Under the pieces are notes generated by a model that searched no databases, was not told where the DNA came from, and saw only the letters and a program-made list of their open reading frames with translations. 64,000 bases of DNA from Cotesia glomerata (Eukaryota; Arthropoda; Insecta; Hymenoptera; Braconidae): NCBI RefSeq assembly GCF_020080835.1, contig NC_058162.1, positions 10,121,323-10,185,322 on the forward strand. The letters run 5' to 3'. Of this stretch, positions 12,789-24,835 are shown one piece after another. The number at the start of each line of letters is the position of its first letter. The first letter of the stretch is position 1. Made by a program: the position numbers and the translations under genes.

Positions 12789-13115
12789 ATGCGGTTTAAG
12801 CCAAAAATAGCGATTGTCTGTCCGAAAAAAATAATTAAAGGCCCGAAGCAGACGATAGAGATCGCTTCCGTGGAATATTTGCAGACTAAGACGCCTATAC
12901 TAAATATAGAATCACTAAGCCGAGGGCCAAGGCGCCTTGGACCCCCAGCGAAGAGCGAGAACCGATGTGAAGACACTCTTCCTCCAGACAAAATCCATTT
13001 CAGCCCCTTCACCCTTTTCTCCTTCCTTATATTTTATATATATATATATATATCGCTCAATACATATAAAAAGCTCTGTATAACTCCGCGTCGCTCCGAC
13101 TTCTCTGAACGGTAA
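12789..13115 (+). other. Unrecognised open frame with 14-base palindrome
   Basis: A 108-codon frame opens at 12789 with MRFKPKIAIVCPKKIIKGP and includes LPPDKIHFSP. The 12800-13010 part is markedly more GC-rich than its flanks, but the 3' third is low-complexity TA sequence. A perfect 14-base palindrome (ccaaggcgccttgg) sits at 12927-12940. The opposite strand is also open for 87 codons, so coding status is unclear. An untranslated exon or regulatory element is equally possible. Confidence 0.25.
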
Positions 13116-13440
13116 TTAAAATTTTTATAATTACTCTTCTTCTTTTTATTCTATTTAACAGCTTTTGTCTATTTCAGACATCGATACAACCCTCAATTTT
13201 ATTTGTAAAATGTCCGCAGAATAAAAGTGAAAAAATAAAATAACTTACCAGCAAGTTAATCCTTAAAATAGTAATGACAAGTCTTTTTTTTTCACATTCC
13301 AAATGACAATTCCATCTCTTGATCCCTAAATATCTCTCTGCTCTTTAGAATTATTTTTACAACAAAAAATTTTTATTTTTATTATGATTATTTCTGAGAA
13401 ACTCTTTCAACACTCGACTCTGTTACACTTCACTGACTAT

Positions 13441-13464
13441 AAATAAATAAATAAATAAATAAAT
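13441..13464. repeat. AAAT microsatellite
   Basis: A short aaat tetranucleotide repeat in AT-rich DNA. Confidence 0.85.
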
Positions 13465-13559
13465 TATTGCTTGGAATAAAAAAGTGTCTTAAACAATTGG
13501 AAATAATATTAATAATTAATAATGGAATTAGTAATGAATAATTAATAAATAAATAATAA

Positions 13560-13880
13560 ATAAATAAACTCGTGAGCCGGTGACGATCCGACTCGGCGAC
13601 GAGCTTTCTGACGACTGCACTCTACACGCGTAGAGAAGAAAAGTAAAACTAAAAAATTGAAATATTCTCAATTCTTATTACATGTGGGGAGAAACTAAAG
13701 CTTTAGTTGTATGTTGTATCTCTTATATGTATATGTATACTTGGGTTGCCGTCTCGTCTATCATAATCTCAAAGCTTAGTTATAGTAACAGTGATAGTAA
13801 GTGTAAGTAAAGAGGAAACGCGTAAGCGCGCGTGCGAGACATTAAGCTCGCGCGTGTTGCGTCTTACACTCCCTCTTGCT
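13560..13880. promoter_or_regulatory. CpG-containing GC island, possible promoter
   Basis: Two patches stand out in DNA otherwise very AT-rich: 13571-13630 (several CG dinucleotides, a near-palindromic ctctacacgcgtagag) and 13795-13875, where agtgtaag and cttacact bracket inverted cgcgcg-rich arms. The composition resembles the promoters seen upstream of the clear genes in this window. No transcript direction can be read. A minus-strand gene using the exon at 8216-8312 would be one candidate. Confidence 0.3.
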
Positions 13881-14945
13881 TTTGCTTGTATTTTATTATT
13901 TATATTTTATTGGACTTTAACTCGGGGTTTCCCCCAAATTTTTAGCTTTTTCTCTGCCGAGTACTGAATAAACAGGGAACTGCTTCGGCAGTAAGGACAC
14001 TTTTTTTGTAACTAATTTTAAAAGTCGAGTAATAAGTATTTATAGCCGAGCTTTTTTGGAAGAAATCTGAAAAGGCGAGGTAATTTACTTTTAATTTTGG
14101 CTTGAGGCTTCATGTGGATTGTGATGGTTTGTTAATTGATTTTTTGGGAATGTAAAAATTGTTCGTAATTAGAATGGAGAGATTTTTTAAATTTAATTAA
14201 TTTTTTTAATAATTTCATTTAATAAATACATACAAGAAATATAATGTTAAATTTATCAGACAATCTGACCATTTTTTTTTAGGATTTTTATAATTATTAA
14301 ATTAATGTAAACAAAAATTTTTTTTTAAATTCCAAATGTAGAAATTTTTTTATTTAAAAAAATATTAGAAAATCTTTAGAATTATATTGTTTTTAATAAT
14401 TTGTTATAAAAATTCTAAAAATTGTCAGATTTTATTATAAATAAATAAAAAATAGATTTTTCAATTTTTATTTTCAAAATCTCACAAAAGTCATTAAAAA
14501 AATTTATGAAAAATAATTAAATAACATTTTGTAAAATTTTGTATAGAAAAAATTAGGAAAACGGTTGACCCTAAAGGCCATCCTTGCAACTTCCCGCTAA
14601 CTCCATACATAAACGCTCAACATTTCACTTATTTTGTTTTTGAGCTCTTCGAGCTCAAAAATACAATTTCTGTGTTATTCTGAGTTCTCCGATTTTGACG
14701 GGACTGGTGGTAATCGACGTGGTTTTTTAAACTTAAGAGCGGAATAGTTTTTGGAATTGATCGGTGCAACCGTTTAGAAGTTATTCCAAAAAAACGATTT
14801 TTTGAAAATTTTATTTTTGAGATTTCTCAAAATCTAGTGAACCGAATTGATTCAAATTTTTACGAAATTCAATGGCAATGATACTCTTTGGATCGCTACC
14901 TATTTCGATCCGATCGGTCAAGCCGTTCGAAAGTTATAAGAAGTT

Positions 14946-14980
<35 letters not shown>

Positions 14981-14999
14981 CCTACGAGTAGCTAGTGTC

Positions 15000-15815
15000 T
15001 TCCGCACTATATCAGAAGAAGCAGTGTGCGTCAGTGTCGGAACCCTACCTCTTAGAGTTTTAGCAGAGGAAAGACGAGCCCTTTACCAACAAAAAAGGTC
15101 AACTGCACTGAGCCCTGAAGAACTTAGAATTGAAGAACGGCAGAACAGCATAGACCGATGACAACTACAATGGGATGCTGCAGAGAAGGGTAGGTGGACG
15201 CACCGCCTCATACTTCGGATCGACATTTGGCTTAACCAGAATCACGGCGAGGTCAATTACTATCTTACGCAGATGTTGTCGGGACACGGGTGTTTTCGAG
15301 AGTATCTACACCGCTTTAAGCACGATGACTCTTCGGAGTGCCCGTCCTGCCCAGGAGTTGCTGAAGATGTGGAGCACATCTTCTTTGTATGTCCTCGTTT
15401 CGATCCATAGCGTGAAGAGTTGGAGAGGATCCTGAACCAGAGAATGCAACCAGATTCACTAGTGGAAGCAATGTTGTTATCAGAAGCTACCTGGAACGCT
15501 ACCAACACGTTTGCAACTGAAGTCCTCAAAGACTTGCGTTCCACCGAAAGAAGAAGAGCAAATATCAGAAGATAGAAGGAAGGAAGTTAACACCTTAGCC
15601 ACCAGAAGGAAGAGCAGTAGCTAGTTCCTCTCCTCACGAAGTAATGCCTGACGGCGGTTGCCATGAGGGATTAGAGGAAAGAAGAAAAGGGGTTTAGGGT
15701 TTAGTGAGTAGGGGCGTTAGCGTCAAGTCGTCACATATCCAGGCCAAACAGTTATGCCTGGAATCCGTAAAAAGGATTCCCCCCCTCCTAAAGAAAAAAA
15801 AAAAAAAAAAAAAAC
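15000..15815 (+). mobile_element. 3' end of a non-LTR retrotransposon with poly-A tail
   Basis: The sequence runs from a decayed ORF2 C-terminus through a ~200-base 3' untranslated region to a poly-A tract at 15791-15814. It sits between two AC-dinucleotide tracts (14955-14980 and 15815-15828), as if the copy inserted into a CA repeat within the CTTCCCGCTA-type repeat. 5' truncation is the usual outcome of target-primed reverse transcription. Confidence 0.75.
15010..15575 (+). pseudogene. Non-LTR retrotransposon ORF2, C-terminal fragment
   Basis: The frame reads through GRWTHRLILRIDIWLNQNHG, FYLTQMLSGHG-like YYLTQMLSGHGCFREYLHRF, then a zinc-knuckle-like CPSCPGVAEDVEHIFFVCPR, and ends near RRRANIRR with TAG at 15573-15575. 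This arrangement (G-R-T-LTQ-L-GHG-F, then C-x2-C-x8-H-x4-C) is the C-terminal region of R1/Loa/Jockey-type reverse transcriptases. At least two in-frame stops (TGA near 15159, TAG near 15408) show it is dead. The polymerase and endonuclease domains are missing. Confidence 0.75.
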
Positions 15816-16429
15816 ACACACACACATACAGCCGCACGGACACCGTTGCAGGAATAATCAGGAAAGCTTCCTGTGACCTTAAAACGTCGAGATCTGATGA
15901 AAACTAAATTTTCGCAAAACGGGGTAAAACCAATAACTTCCTGAATTTTGAAAATATTCGATTTTCTTAGCGGGAAGTTAAAAATTTACTCGATAAATTA
16001 TTAAGCGGCTTATTAGATTTTAACATAATTTAATTGTAATAAAAAAATGATAATTTTTTTTTAAATTTAATTCTTTCTAAATAAAATTATTGAATTATAT
16101 AAGTGTAAAAATAACAATACATATATGTAAAAAAGAAAATTTATAATATCTTGCTATAAATGCAAAGCATTCAAAATATCTCAATGATTTATATGGGAGA
16201 GGGGGTGCAAAACGGGGTAGGTAAAATGGGGTACCCGCAAAATTTCGAAAAAAAAATTTTTTTTCCAAAAATCTCTACGGATTTGTAAAACATATTTTAA
16301 CGTCATTTTCTACAATTTAAGAGAAAAAATATTTTTTTTTGTTTAAAAAAAAATTATAGAAAAATTTTTTACAGTAATTTTTATCTTCATTGTGCATTAT
16401 AATAATTTTCTTTTTCACATCTAAGATTT

Positions 16430-16660
16430 CTTTTTTTAGATTCATAAGTTTTCGCAGTACAAATCAATAATTTTCAAAAACAATCGAGGTCATTGGTTTC
16501 ACTCCAGTTTTCGAAAATCACGTTCTAATCGGATCTTCACATTTTAAGGTCCTAGGAAGTAATACTGAAAATTACTACGAGGATGTCACCGCCTTAAACG
16601 ACATTGGCGTCATTCGATAGGGTTCAGCGAAACTTACTTAGACTTCCTCATAAGTTTGAA
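16430..16660 (+). repeat. CTTCCCGCTA-type repeat fragment
   Basis: Contains the block cactccagttttcgaaaatc followed by a sentence on tcggatcttcacattttaag, matching 23930-23990. It is a decayed member of the interspersed family described at 14560-15985. Confidence 0.5.
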
Positions 16661-16673
16661 CTAACTTATAAAT

Positions 16674-16928
16674 TTAAGAAGGGTTTACATTTTTTTTCTC
16701 TCTCTCTCGCCCTCTATTGGACAAATGAAAGTATCTCTGTCATACTTGTACAACAAATGGAATCTTAAAACGCATTTTATGCATAAATAAATGAAAATTT
16801 TCCAAAAAAGCGCTTCGCTCTTCGATAAATAATTTAATTATCTATCGAAGAGCGAAGCGTTTTTTTTCGAAATTTTATCACATACATGAGAAAAACACGT
16901 TTGAAAATCAACTATCAACCGCTCTTAA
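16674..16928 (+). mobile_element. TTAA-flanked palindromic MITE, copy 2
   Basis: Starts ttaagaagggtttac and ends accgctcttaa. The central palindrome is cgcttcgctcttcgat... with its complement. It is collinear with copies 1 and 3 throughout, including the ccctctattggacaaa and catacttgtacaa blocks. Confidence 0.75.
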
Positions 16929-17214
16929 ACAGATAAATTTTGAGAAATCCTAAGAATAAAATTGAAAATAAAATGTTTTTTTTTTTTTTTTTTTTTAAAT
17001 AACTTTTAAACAGATATCACGATCAATTCCAAAATCTAATCAGTACTTAAACTTCAAAAACGACGTTGATTGCTACAAACCGCATCAAAATCGGGTAATG
17101 TGTTGAAGAGAAATCGTAAGCTAACAATTTTAAAAAAGTGTCTTTCAAATAACTTCGAAATTTCTCCTCGGATCATTTTTGATGTCATAGTTTAACTATA
17201 TTAGTGCTTACAAG

Positions 17215-18000
17215 GCTGGCAATAGCCTGGTCGGTTCGGTGCCTGCTTTTCGAAAGAGTGAGACCCGGGTTCGATCCCGGCACGCACCAATATTTTTCAG
17301 TGATTACAAATAAAAATATGCGCGTTATGTTGCCAGCCTCTGGAGGTGGCAGAGATAGCCGGGCGGCACACGTCTGACTTGGGCGATCACCGATTCTTCT
17401 TAAGAAGGGTTTACATTTTTTCTGTCTCTCGCCCTCTATTGGACAAACAAAAGTATTTCTGTCATACTTGTACAACTTATGGAATCTTAAAACGCATTTA
17501 ATGCATAAATAAATGAACATTTTCTAAAAAAGCGCTTCGCTCTTCGATAGATAATTAAATTATCTATCGAAGAGCGAAGCATTTTTTAAAAAATTTTATC
17601 TTATTCATGAACAAAACTCGTTCGAAAATCAACTATCAACCGCTCTTAAGCAACAACTTGAATGAGTGATCACTCTAGTCAGCGTTGGCTAGCGCGAGGG
17701 ATCTCTGCACACTAGGAGAGGGGCCTAATGCTCCAGTGGTCGATAAAGAAGAATTTCTTATCAATCACTGTAGACAATCCAGCTCCAACTGTACTAACAT
17801 GGGTTTTCTCTGTGGTTTCTCCATGTTTCTGTTCCAATACCCGAGTGGTAAGGACCAGGGTGAATGCGGTACAGAAGGCACAAGTCGGTCCACAGCCGCA
17901 TTAAGAAGTGTGTGTTGGGAATGAAAAAATCCCGACATGCAGGGGGGTGGGGTCAAAAGAAGTAGTGAGTATAATGAAGTAATAATAATGATGGAAATAA
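17215..18000 (+). repeat. tRNA-derived SINE-like element, split by a MITE
   Basis: The head at 17215-17289 has a tRNA-like polymerase III B box (gggttcgatccc) and ends gcacgcacc. An unrelated body follows (ccagcctctggaggtggcag onward). The sequence is interrupted by the MITE at 17400-17649 and resumes at about 17650 (gcaacaacttgaatgagtg) to end near 18000 in AT-rich, ataataatgatgg-like sequence. The A box is degraded. It could be a long SINE or a tRNA-pseudogene composite. Confidence 0.5.
17400..17649 (+). mobile_element. TTAA-flanked palindromic MITE, copy 3, inside the SINE
   Basis: Bounded by ttaa at 17400-17403 and 17646-17649. It is 250 bases long and close in sequence to copy 2, with the same central palindrome. 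Its position inside the tRNA-derived element gives a relative age: the SINE-like element was there first. Confidence 0.75.
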
Positions 18001-19959
18001 ATACAAAGTGTTTATTAAAAGATACCACTATTTAACGATACAACAATTTTTTATTATTCATCGAGTCAGACGATTCCGCGAAAAATTGACGTAAAGAAAC
18101 TTTATAAAACTGATTTTGAAGACCAATAAACAGGTTCTCAAGCCTACAAAATTATTCAGCTTGAAAAAATTTTCTTGAATCTCTGAACCAAAAAATAGAG
18201 TGCAAAAAATTACAAATCTTTTCTTCGTGCTATTGATTAGAATTGCGTGAGAACTATAAGTCTAAAAAAATTTTTACTGGGAGATCCAAAAACTAGAATC
18301 TTGTCAAAAGAAGTCTTTTTTTTTATCTTGATATTAATTTTTACTCAAGCGAAACCTGTCAAAAATTACTATAAAGTTTTAAAATTTTTTTTTTGCTATC
18401 TCAATTTTTGTTAGAAGTATTGCTTTAACTAACAATGTTTATTCTTTGGGTGATTTGTTTATCTGTCTGAAATCTTTCGTAGGACTTATCGATAAGCAAA
18501 TGTTATTTTTTTAACGATATTTCATTTTCGGAAAATAAATGATTTTTTTTTTACTTTTTCAGGGGAGTACACCATTTTGCCCCCAAAAAATTAAAAGTAT
18601 TTTTTGGCGATAACTATTTACTTCGAAAACAACCAAAAAAAATAAGATTCTGAAGATAATGAATAAATAAAAAAAAATATAAAAACCCAAGACCTGATGT
18701 CCGAGTCCAGAGTCCGGAAGTTTTTTTTAAATTTTAAAGCGTGATTAATGAGATTTGAATTTTTTTAATCCAAAAAAATAAGAATTATAAATAGAGTACC
18801 TAAGATGAATAGAAATGAAAAATTAAAACATAGTATTCCGTAGTAAGTATCCGAGTCGAAATTTAGAGCCTATATAGAACCCTTTAGTCCGAAATAGATC
18901 CGACTAAGAGCCCTGTACTCCCATAGCTCCGATTTTGAACCCACAGGTCCGAACATTCACCGAGAGGTCCGATTTTGAACCCTCAAGTCCGTCAATATTA
19001 GCCACTTCATAAATTTTTAATAACTACAATTAAATTATTCATGATATAAAAAATTAAAAATTAAAAATTAAAAACTAAAAATAAAAAATTTGTTGACTGG
19101 AGAACAAAATTCTTGGCTCAAGAAAATTTTCGGGTGCCTGAAGGAAGGCCGAAGTTGTATTGGCCGAAGTAAAAATTATTCTTGAAATTCTATTCTTGGT
19201 GGAAGCCATTTTTTCTTAATTCAAATTATCATAAATACTTGTTACAATAAATTTTTGTATTTGATCAAGATTTTTAGATACTTTAGGGAAGCAACGCCAC
19301 TTACTTCAGCTGAGAAAATTTTTCTCGAAAATATTTGATACCCATTTTATATTATTTTAGCGTGCAATTATACATATTGAATGAAAAAAAATGATTCAAT
19401 ATTATTTTATCTTCCCATTTGACATGTTAATCAATAAAAATGTTAATGAAAATTTACTTCTATCGAGATATTCAATTTTTTGGAGTAAGAGTCTCGGCCG
19501 TTCCTTTGGTGAACCAGACTTGAACCAAGACTCATCATGGCTCATCTAGCTCTGGCTATTTAATGGTGTGCTAGGCTTGGGTCAATACTGGATAACTTAG
19601 CCTTGGCCATTCAATGGAAAATCTAAAGTTAATTAATCATTAAGTAAGAGAAGGGGGAGGGAGCAAAATGGACCTATTAAGACAAAAATGTTGAAATCCT
19701 TAATGTTTTTCTCTAGTTTTACGTTTTTTTTAGTCCTTTGCCAAGTATTTGACATTAATTTGTTCTGTTTATTGAAAATAAAAAATTAAAAATGTGGGGT
19801 AAAATGGGCCACCTTCAGAAAATGTTTATCATATGAGTTTTTCAACTTGTCTTACTTTTTTTGGCTTTTTACTGAGTTTATGGTATTAATTTTTTTGTGT
19901 CTATCGAAATTAAAAAATTGAGAAAAGTGAGAAATCTCAAAAAAATTACAAAAAAAATT

Positions 19960-20290
19960 TTTTTCAAATGTTGTTCTTTTGGAATAACGTTTAAACGGAT
20001 TTACCGATCGATTCTAAAAACTAATCAGCTCTTAACATCAAAAAACCATGTTGATCGCAGCCAGCCCGGTCAAAATCAGTTGATTCGTTAGTTAGTTATC
20101 GTTGTCGAAAGAAAACCAAAAAAAGTATTTTTTCGGAATTACTTCGAAATTCCTAGTTCGATCAATTTAAACTAAAAGATTCTTTGTGAGGCTTCAAAAA
20201 CTGTGTCGAATGCCGCCAACCGTGTAGAAATCGGTTCATTCATTCAAAAGTTATTACAGTTTAAAAATTCAAAAAATAGTGTTTTATTAA
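19960..20290 (+). repeat. CTTCCCGCTA-type repeat fragment
   Basis: Contains ttggaataacgtttaaacgg, a block on cgatcgattctaaaaactaa and a second on gccgccaaccgtgtagaaat. These match 14755-14940 and 16990-17100 in order. No coding capacity. Confidence 0.45.
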
Positions 20291-21214
20291 ACTTCTATCA
20301 GATTTTTGAGCTCGGAGAATTCAAAATGACACGAAAATTATATTTATTAAAAATTGATTTTTCTATCAATTATTTGATTAAAATTTCCATCAATAATTAA
20401 AAAATTAAATTTATTAACTGAAAAAATTTTTCTTCTTGATCTGAAGAGAAAAATTCTTAAACTAAGAAATTTATATTGGTTTAAGTGAATTTTATTTGAT
20501 TCAAGAATTTTTCGTCTTGATTCAATACAATGAATTTCTTTAAAGTTCTAAAAATTTATTGTTTAAAGAATATTTGTTAGCTAATGCTAAAATTAAAAGT
20601 TTATTATTCAACCAAAATAATTACATATCGTCAAAATTGATATGGTCTTTAAAAAAAATTAAAATTTAATAATTTACAGTTAAATTTTTAATATTGATAA
20701 TTTTAAGGAGATCCACGCGAAGTAGTCAAGTTTTTAAAACTTCCTGAAAATTTGTAAATTTAATCTATATAGCCTAATAATCAATAAAAAAATTAAAAAA
20801 CAGTAGGTTTCCGGGATATTTAATGAAATAATTAAGTTTGAAAATTGTAATTTTTACATGTAGTTAAATGGAGGTTTCACCAGCCGTGTATATGGTTAAG
20901 AATTTAATGCAATAAACGATTTAAAAAAAATTTTTTTTTCATTGAATTTGATAGAAAATTTAATAAGCTTTCGATTAAAACAATAAAAAAAGTAGGTTTC
21001 CGAACATTTTACGGAGATATTTTATATTTTTTATGAATAATCACAAGGAACTTTCGTTCTTTAAATTCTTGTATTTGTCTTGGCAACACCGCTTGCGCAG
21101 TTACCCGGCGCATAAGTAACCGCGGTTTTTTAAATGCTAGAAAATCTTAGTCATTTTAGTTAGACAGTAAACATATTTTTTTAATAAAGTAAACTAAAAA
21201 TACAAAGATACTTA

Positions 21215-21857
21215 GGGCCAGTTTTTCAATCCGGGATAAAATTTTATCCGAGATAAAAGTACTGTCAATATAATAAAAAAAAAAAAAATAAATAAATAAT
21301 TTAGCGACGTGATATTGCTCTCAGTTAGTTCTCCATGAATTTGGTCATTTATTTAAATAAACAATAAATATATCATAAAAATAATAATAACCTCTTATTG
21401 TGTCATTTAAATTAATTAACATAATTATAGATTAATAATAAATATGTCAAACACAAGATATGAGCTCGAAGAGTTAAAAAGCATAGAACAGCGACCGCTC
21501 TGAGCTCGGAGAGCTCAAAATAACACATAAATTGTAATTTGAAGCTCGATAACGTTACAAGTGCAATTTCAAGCGCTTAGATATGGAATTAGCGGGAAGT
21601 TGCAGAGATGGCCTACAGGGTCATCCGTATTCTTAATTATTATTTTATTTATTTACAATCAGCAAGTTGTCACAGTTGGAGATTAATATTTCTGTGACAT
21701 GCGGCTAATGTTTATTTATTTTAATTAAAAATAAGTGACTGATTCAGGGAGAACTACTCGTATGCAATATCACTGTGCTGAATTATTTAATTTTATTATT
21801 ATATTCGCAGTACTTTTATCTTGGATAACATTTTATCTTGGATTGAAAAACTGGCCC
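21215..21857. mobile_element. Harbinger-like MITE with TTA target duplication
   Basis: Terminal inverted repeats of about 45 bases begin gggccagtttttcaatcc and continue gataaaattttatcc with few mismatches. Both outer flanks are TTA (21212-21214 and 21858-21860), the 3-base duplication typical of PIF/Harbinger elements. Part of the CTTCCCGCTA-type repeat (about 21460-21640, reverse orientation) sits inside. Confidence 0.7.
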
Positions 21858-22733
21858 TTACAATTAAAAGTTGGAGATCATTTAATCGATGAGTAAGGAA
21901 TATAATTTAATTAACAGGATTACATAAATAAAATTATATTTTTCTTTATAAAAAAAAATATACATTTGTACGCAATTTAATGCAAAAAATATTTGATAAA
22001 CCAAACTGTTTTTCACTCTGAATATTTTTAAGAGATAAGGGAATGTCACGTTTAAAACACCACAATTCTTTGGCAAGTGTACTTATTTCAACTATTCTTC
22101 GACCCCAATCCGTCGAATTTTGTTAGTGAACTTTAGATTTATTATATAGTGCCTCGTATGTTCTTTTTTTAGTAGTTTTAATAAAACGTGTAGAAAATTT
22201 TCCAAAATGCGCTCGCAAATTATGCTGGTTTATCTGAGACATGTTTACAAACAAATAAATTTCAAGGTTAGGGAACTGTTGCGGTGTTGTCAATGTTTAC
22301 CGGTAATTCAGAGTGCTATATTTTTTTTAGTCAATTAAATAATTATTAAATGTTAATAATTATTTAATGCGTAAATTTTTCGGAAATTTCCTCAAAAATG
22401 TTATTAATTAGTTTAAAAATTAATTTTAAGATGCATAACAAAAGTATTTCTACGCATTTTTTTAGACATTCTTTACACTAGCAGGGTACTTGGATTTCCT
22501 TAAATATTAAAATTTATAATGAAACATTGAAAATCCACAGAATGATGTACAAAGCCTAGAGTAATATAAGGACTTGACTTTTGCATTTTTTAAAATTAAT
22601 AACCATGTGTAAAAAATAATTAATTTTCATCAAAACACAATATTAAATAACATAAATTATATAAATATTAAACCGTCACACTTCATCATTATATAGATTT
22701 AACTTATGAGAATGATGAGATGTTCAGCAGCTC

Positions 22734-22810
22734 ATCGGTCGTATAGTGTAGGCGTTAGGTATCGGTCTAGCAAGCGCGCGGCTCGGGTTCGAATCTCGGA
22801 TAGGACCGAT
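22734..22810 (+). repeat. tRNA-like sequence with intact A and B boxes
   Basis: Polymerase III-like boxes are present: A box tagtgtaggcg and B box ggttcgaatct. A 7-base outer stem atcggtc / gaccgat encloses the unit at 22734-22810; an alternative tRNA register uses gtcgtat / ataggac with one mismatch. The anticodon arm is not canonical. It is most likely a tRNA-derived repeat or pseudogene rather than a working tRNA. Confidence 0.5.
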
Positions 22811-23869
22811 GCGATTTTCACTTTATTTCTATGATTAGCGAAAGTTAGGTTTAAATAAGAGTCAAACAGTCTGAATTTGCGTTAGCTCTACATCTAAAAT
22901 CAAATAAAAAAAAATCACACTTAAATATTAATTTTTTTATTATTTCTTATCAAATAGCATGAGGCAGACTTGAAAATTGACTAGGGCACAGTCCTGGTAA
23001 CCAGGCATGGGCCAGTCGTGGTAACTAAGGGAATTAAAATTAATTAATAAAAAGATAACAATAAAAGAGGACTCAGGGGTTCAAAATCGGATCTAATTTT
23101 TATTTTTATCAGGTCCGATTTTGAACCCTAAAGCGCCGAAAACGGAAATTTGTAGCGCTTGTGGGACCAAAACCGGACCTACTTAAACATGGAAACAGGC
23201 TCTAGTTTGAGCCCCTAAGTCCGAAATAGATCCGACTTTAGAAGGTTCTCAATGGGCTCTAAATTTCGACTCGTGTAGTGTAAGTGAATATTAATGAGCC
23301 GAAGATACTAGAGATCTCGACTGAGGACACATGTAACATATAAGTGTTATATGTTAAGTGGAATGCGGTACGTAGGAAGTACGGATATTTAAAAATATAA
23401 AAAGGGAAAGAGGAGTAAAGTGATTTTTCCGCACGTGCTTGATTTTATCTGTGAGACGGTAAAAATCAAGTGATGAATGTCACTTTAATGACTGAGTTTC
23501 TCATTACTATTCTCTGAGGAGAATTACCTAGAAAAGGAAATAGCATGTGCAGATTCCGACAAGAAAACTCAACTACGGCTATGGACTGTGCTCGTTTTCG
23601 AGAGCATTGACAGCTGTTTATGGAGTGTAATACACTCTAGTTTACTATAAGATACTGTTTTACTAGTCAACTTTACATAGGAACTTTAAGTTTTCGAAAA
23701 TGGGCGTAATAGTTTTACTAATAAATTTTTTATGTAAATATCGAAACTATTAACAAGTATTTAAAGTTCTTAATAATTTATGAAAATTTTTTTTCCCTTT
23801 TGGAAATATTTATCTGAAAAAATGAGAGTATTTTTTTATAAGTACGAATAATTTTTAAACTTCTATTAA

Positions 23870-24370
23870 CTTCCCGCTATAAAAATCAATGATTTTCAAA
23901 AGATCGGGAAGTTATTGGTTTCACCCCGGTTTTCGAAAATCGAGTTTTTATCAGATCTCCACGTTTTGAAGTCCTAAGAAGCTATTCTGGATATTTTGGC
24001 GATAATGTCCGTATTATATGTCTGCCTGTCTGTGTGTATGCGTGTGTGTGTATCAAAAAGAAAATTTAAAAAAAAATGTTTTTTTGGAATAACTTTTGAA
24101 TAGATGTAACGATCAATCCCAAAATCTTTGTCGAAAAATTAAAAAAAAAGTGTTTTTTTATATAACTTCAAAATTTTTTTCCAGATCACTTAGGAAGTGG
24201 GAGATACTATTTTTGTGCTAAAAACTGCATGGATTGCCCTTAACTGTATAAGAATCTGTTAAGCCGTTTAAGAGATACTTATTCAATTTTAAAAAATTTC
24301 AATTTAGTGTTTTTTTTAAACTCAAAATTGATTCGTTCGGAAGATATGACAAAAATTGTTACACAACTAA
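23870..24370 (+). repeat. CTTCCCGCTA-type repeat, best-preserved copy
   Basis: Begins taacttcccgctataaaaat, includes gggaagttattggtttcacc, ccccggttttcgaaaatcg, a gtgtgtgtg tract, and ttggaataacttttgaatag. It gives the order of blocks used to recognise the other copies. Confidence 0.55.
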
Positions 24371-24835
24371 TTAATTTAAGTCTTTTAATAAATTAACAAA
24401 TTTTGTATTATTTTTTTTTTTAATTTTGATAATTAAGACCCAATTATTAATTCTTATTATAACAAAATAAAAAATTTTTATTATTGAATAGAAATTTTAA
24501 ACTCGTAGAGTTTCTCTGAAATACGCTGATTATTCAAAAATATTCATAAGTTTTTATGTAATAATTTATTCACAATAAATTTACATATAAACTTTTTTTT
24601 TCAGTGATATATTATCAATTTATATATTTTATATATAAAAATATATTTCTATAAAAGTAAACAGAAACTGACAATATATACTTTCAGTCTTTAAATTTAT
24701 AATAAATAAATTTTCCTTAGATTTTTTACCGCCACCAATTTATTCAACCACCGGTTAGTTAAAAATTTTCATGACAAATCAACAAAAAACAGATAATAAA
24801 AATATAACATGTTAGTTAGTAATTATTTTAAAAAT

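Larger units (their letters stand above)
14560..15985. repeat. CTTCCCGCTA-type repeat, split by a retrotransposon
   Basis: The left part (14560-14990) contains caacttcccgctaactcc and the phrases ttccaaaaaaacga and gaccctaaaggccatcc. The right part (15830-15985) ends in tagcgggaagtta. The same family appears at 16430-16640, 16940-17170, 19960-20290, 21460-21640 (reverse) and 23870-24370. Its hallmarks are (t/c)tcccgcta, a sentence like ggaataactttt-aa-agat, and caccccggttttcgaaaatc. It is a common interspersed repeat of this genome without clear coding capacity. Confidence 0.6.
18851..23272. mobile_element. 4.4 kb span bounded by inverted repeats (possible composite DNA element)
   Basis: Left end cgagtcgaaatttagagcc (18851-18869) is matched by ggctctaaatttcgactcg at 23254-23272, a perfect 19-base inverted repeat. 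Inside both ends lie blocks agtccgaaatagatccgact and ggtccgattttgaacc(c/t) in inverted order. No protein of a transposase is visible. The span contains later insertions, including the MITE at 21215-21857. It may be a non-autonomous element grown by nested insertions, or two copies of a smaller element in opposite orientation. Confidence 0.45.
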
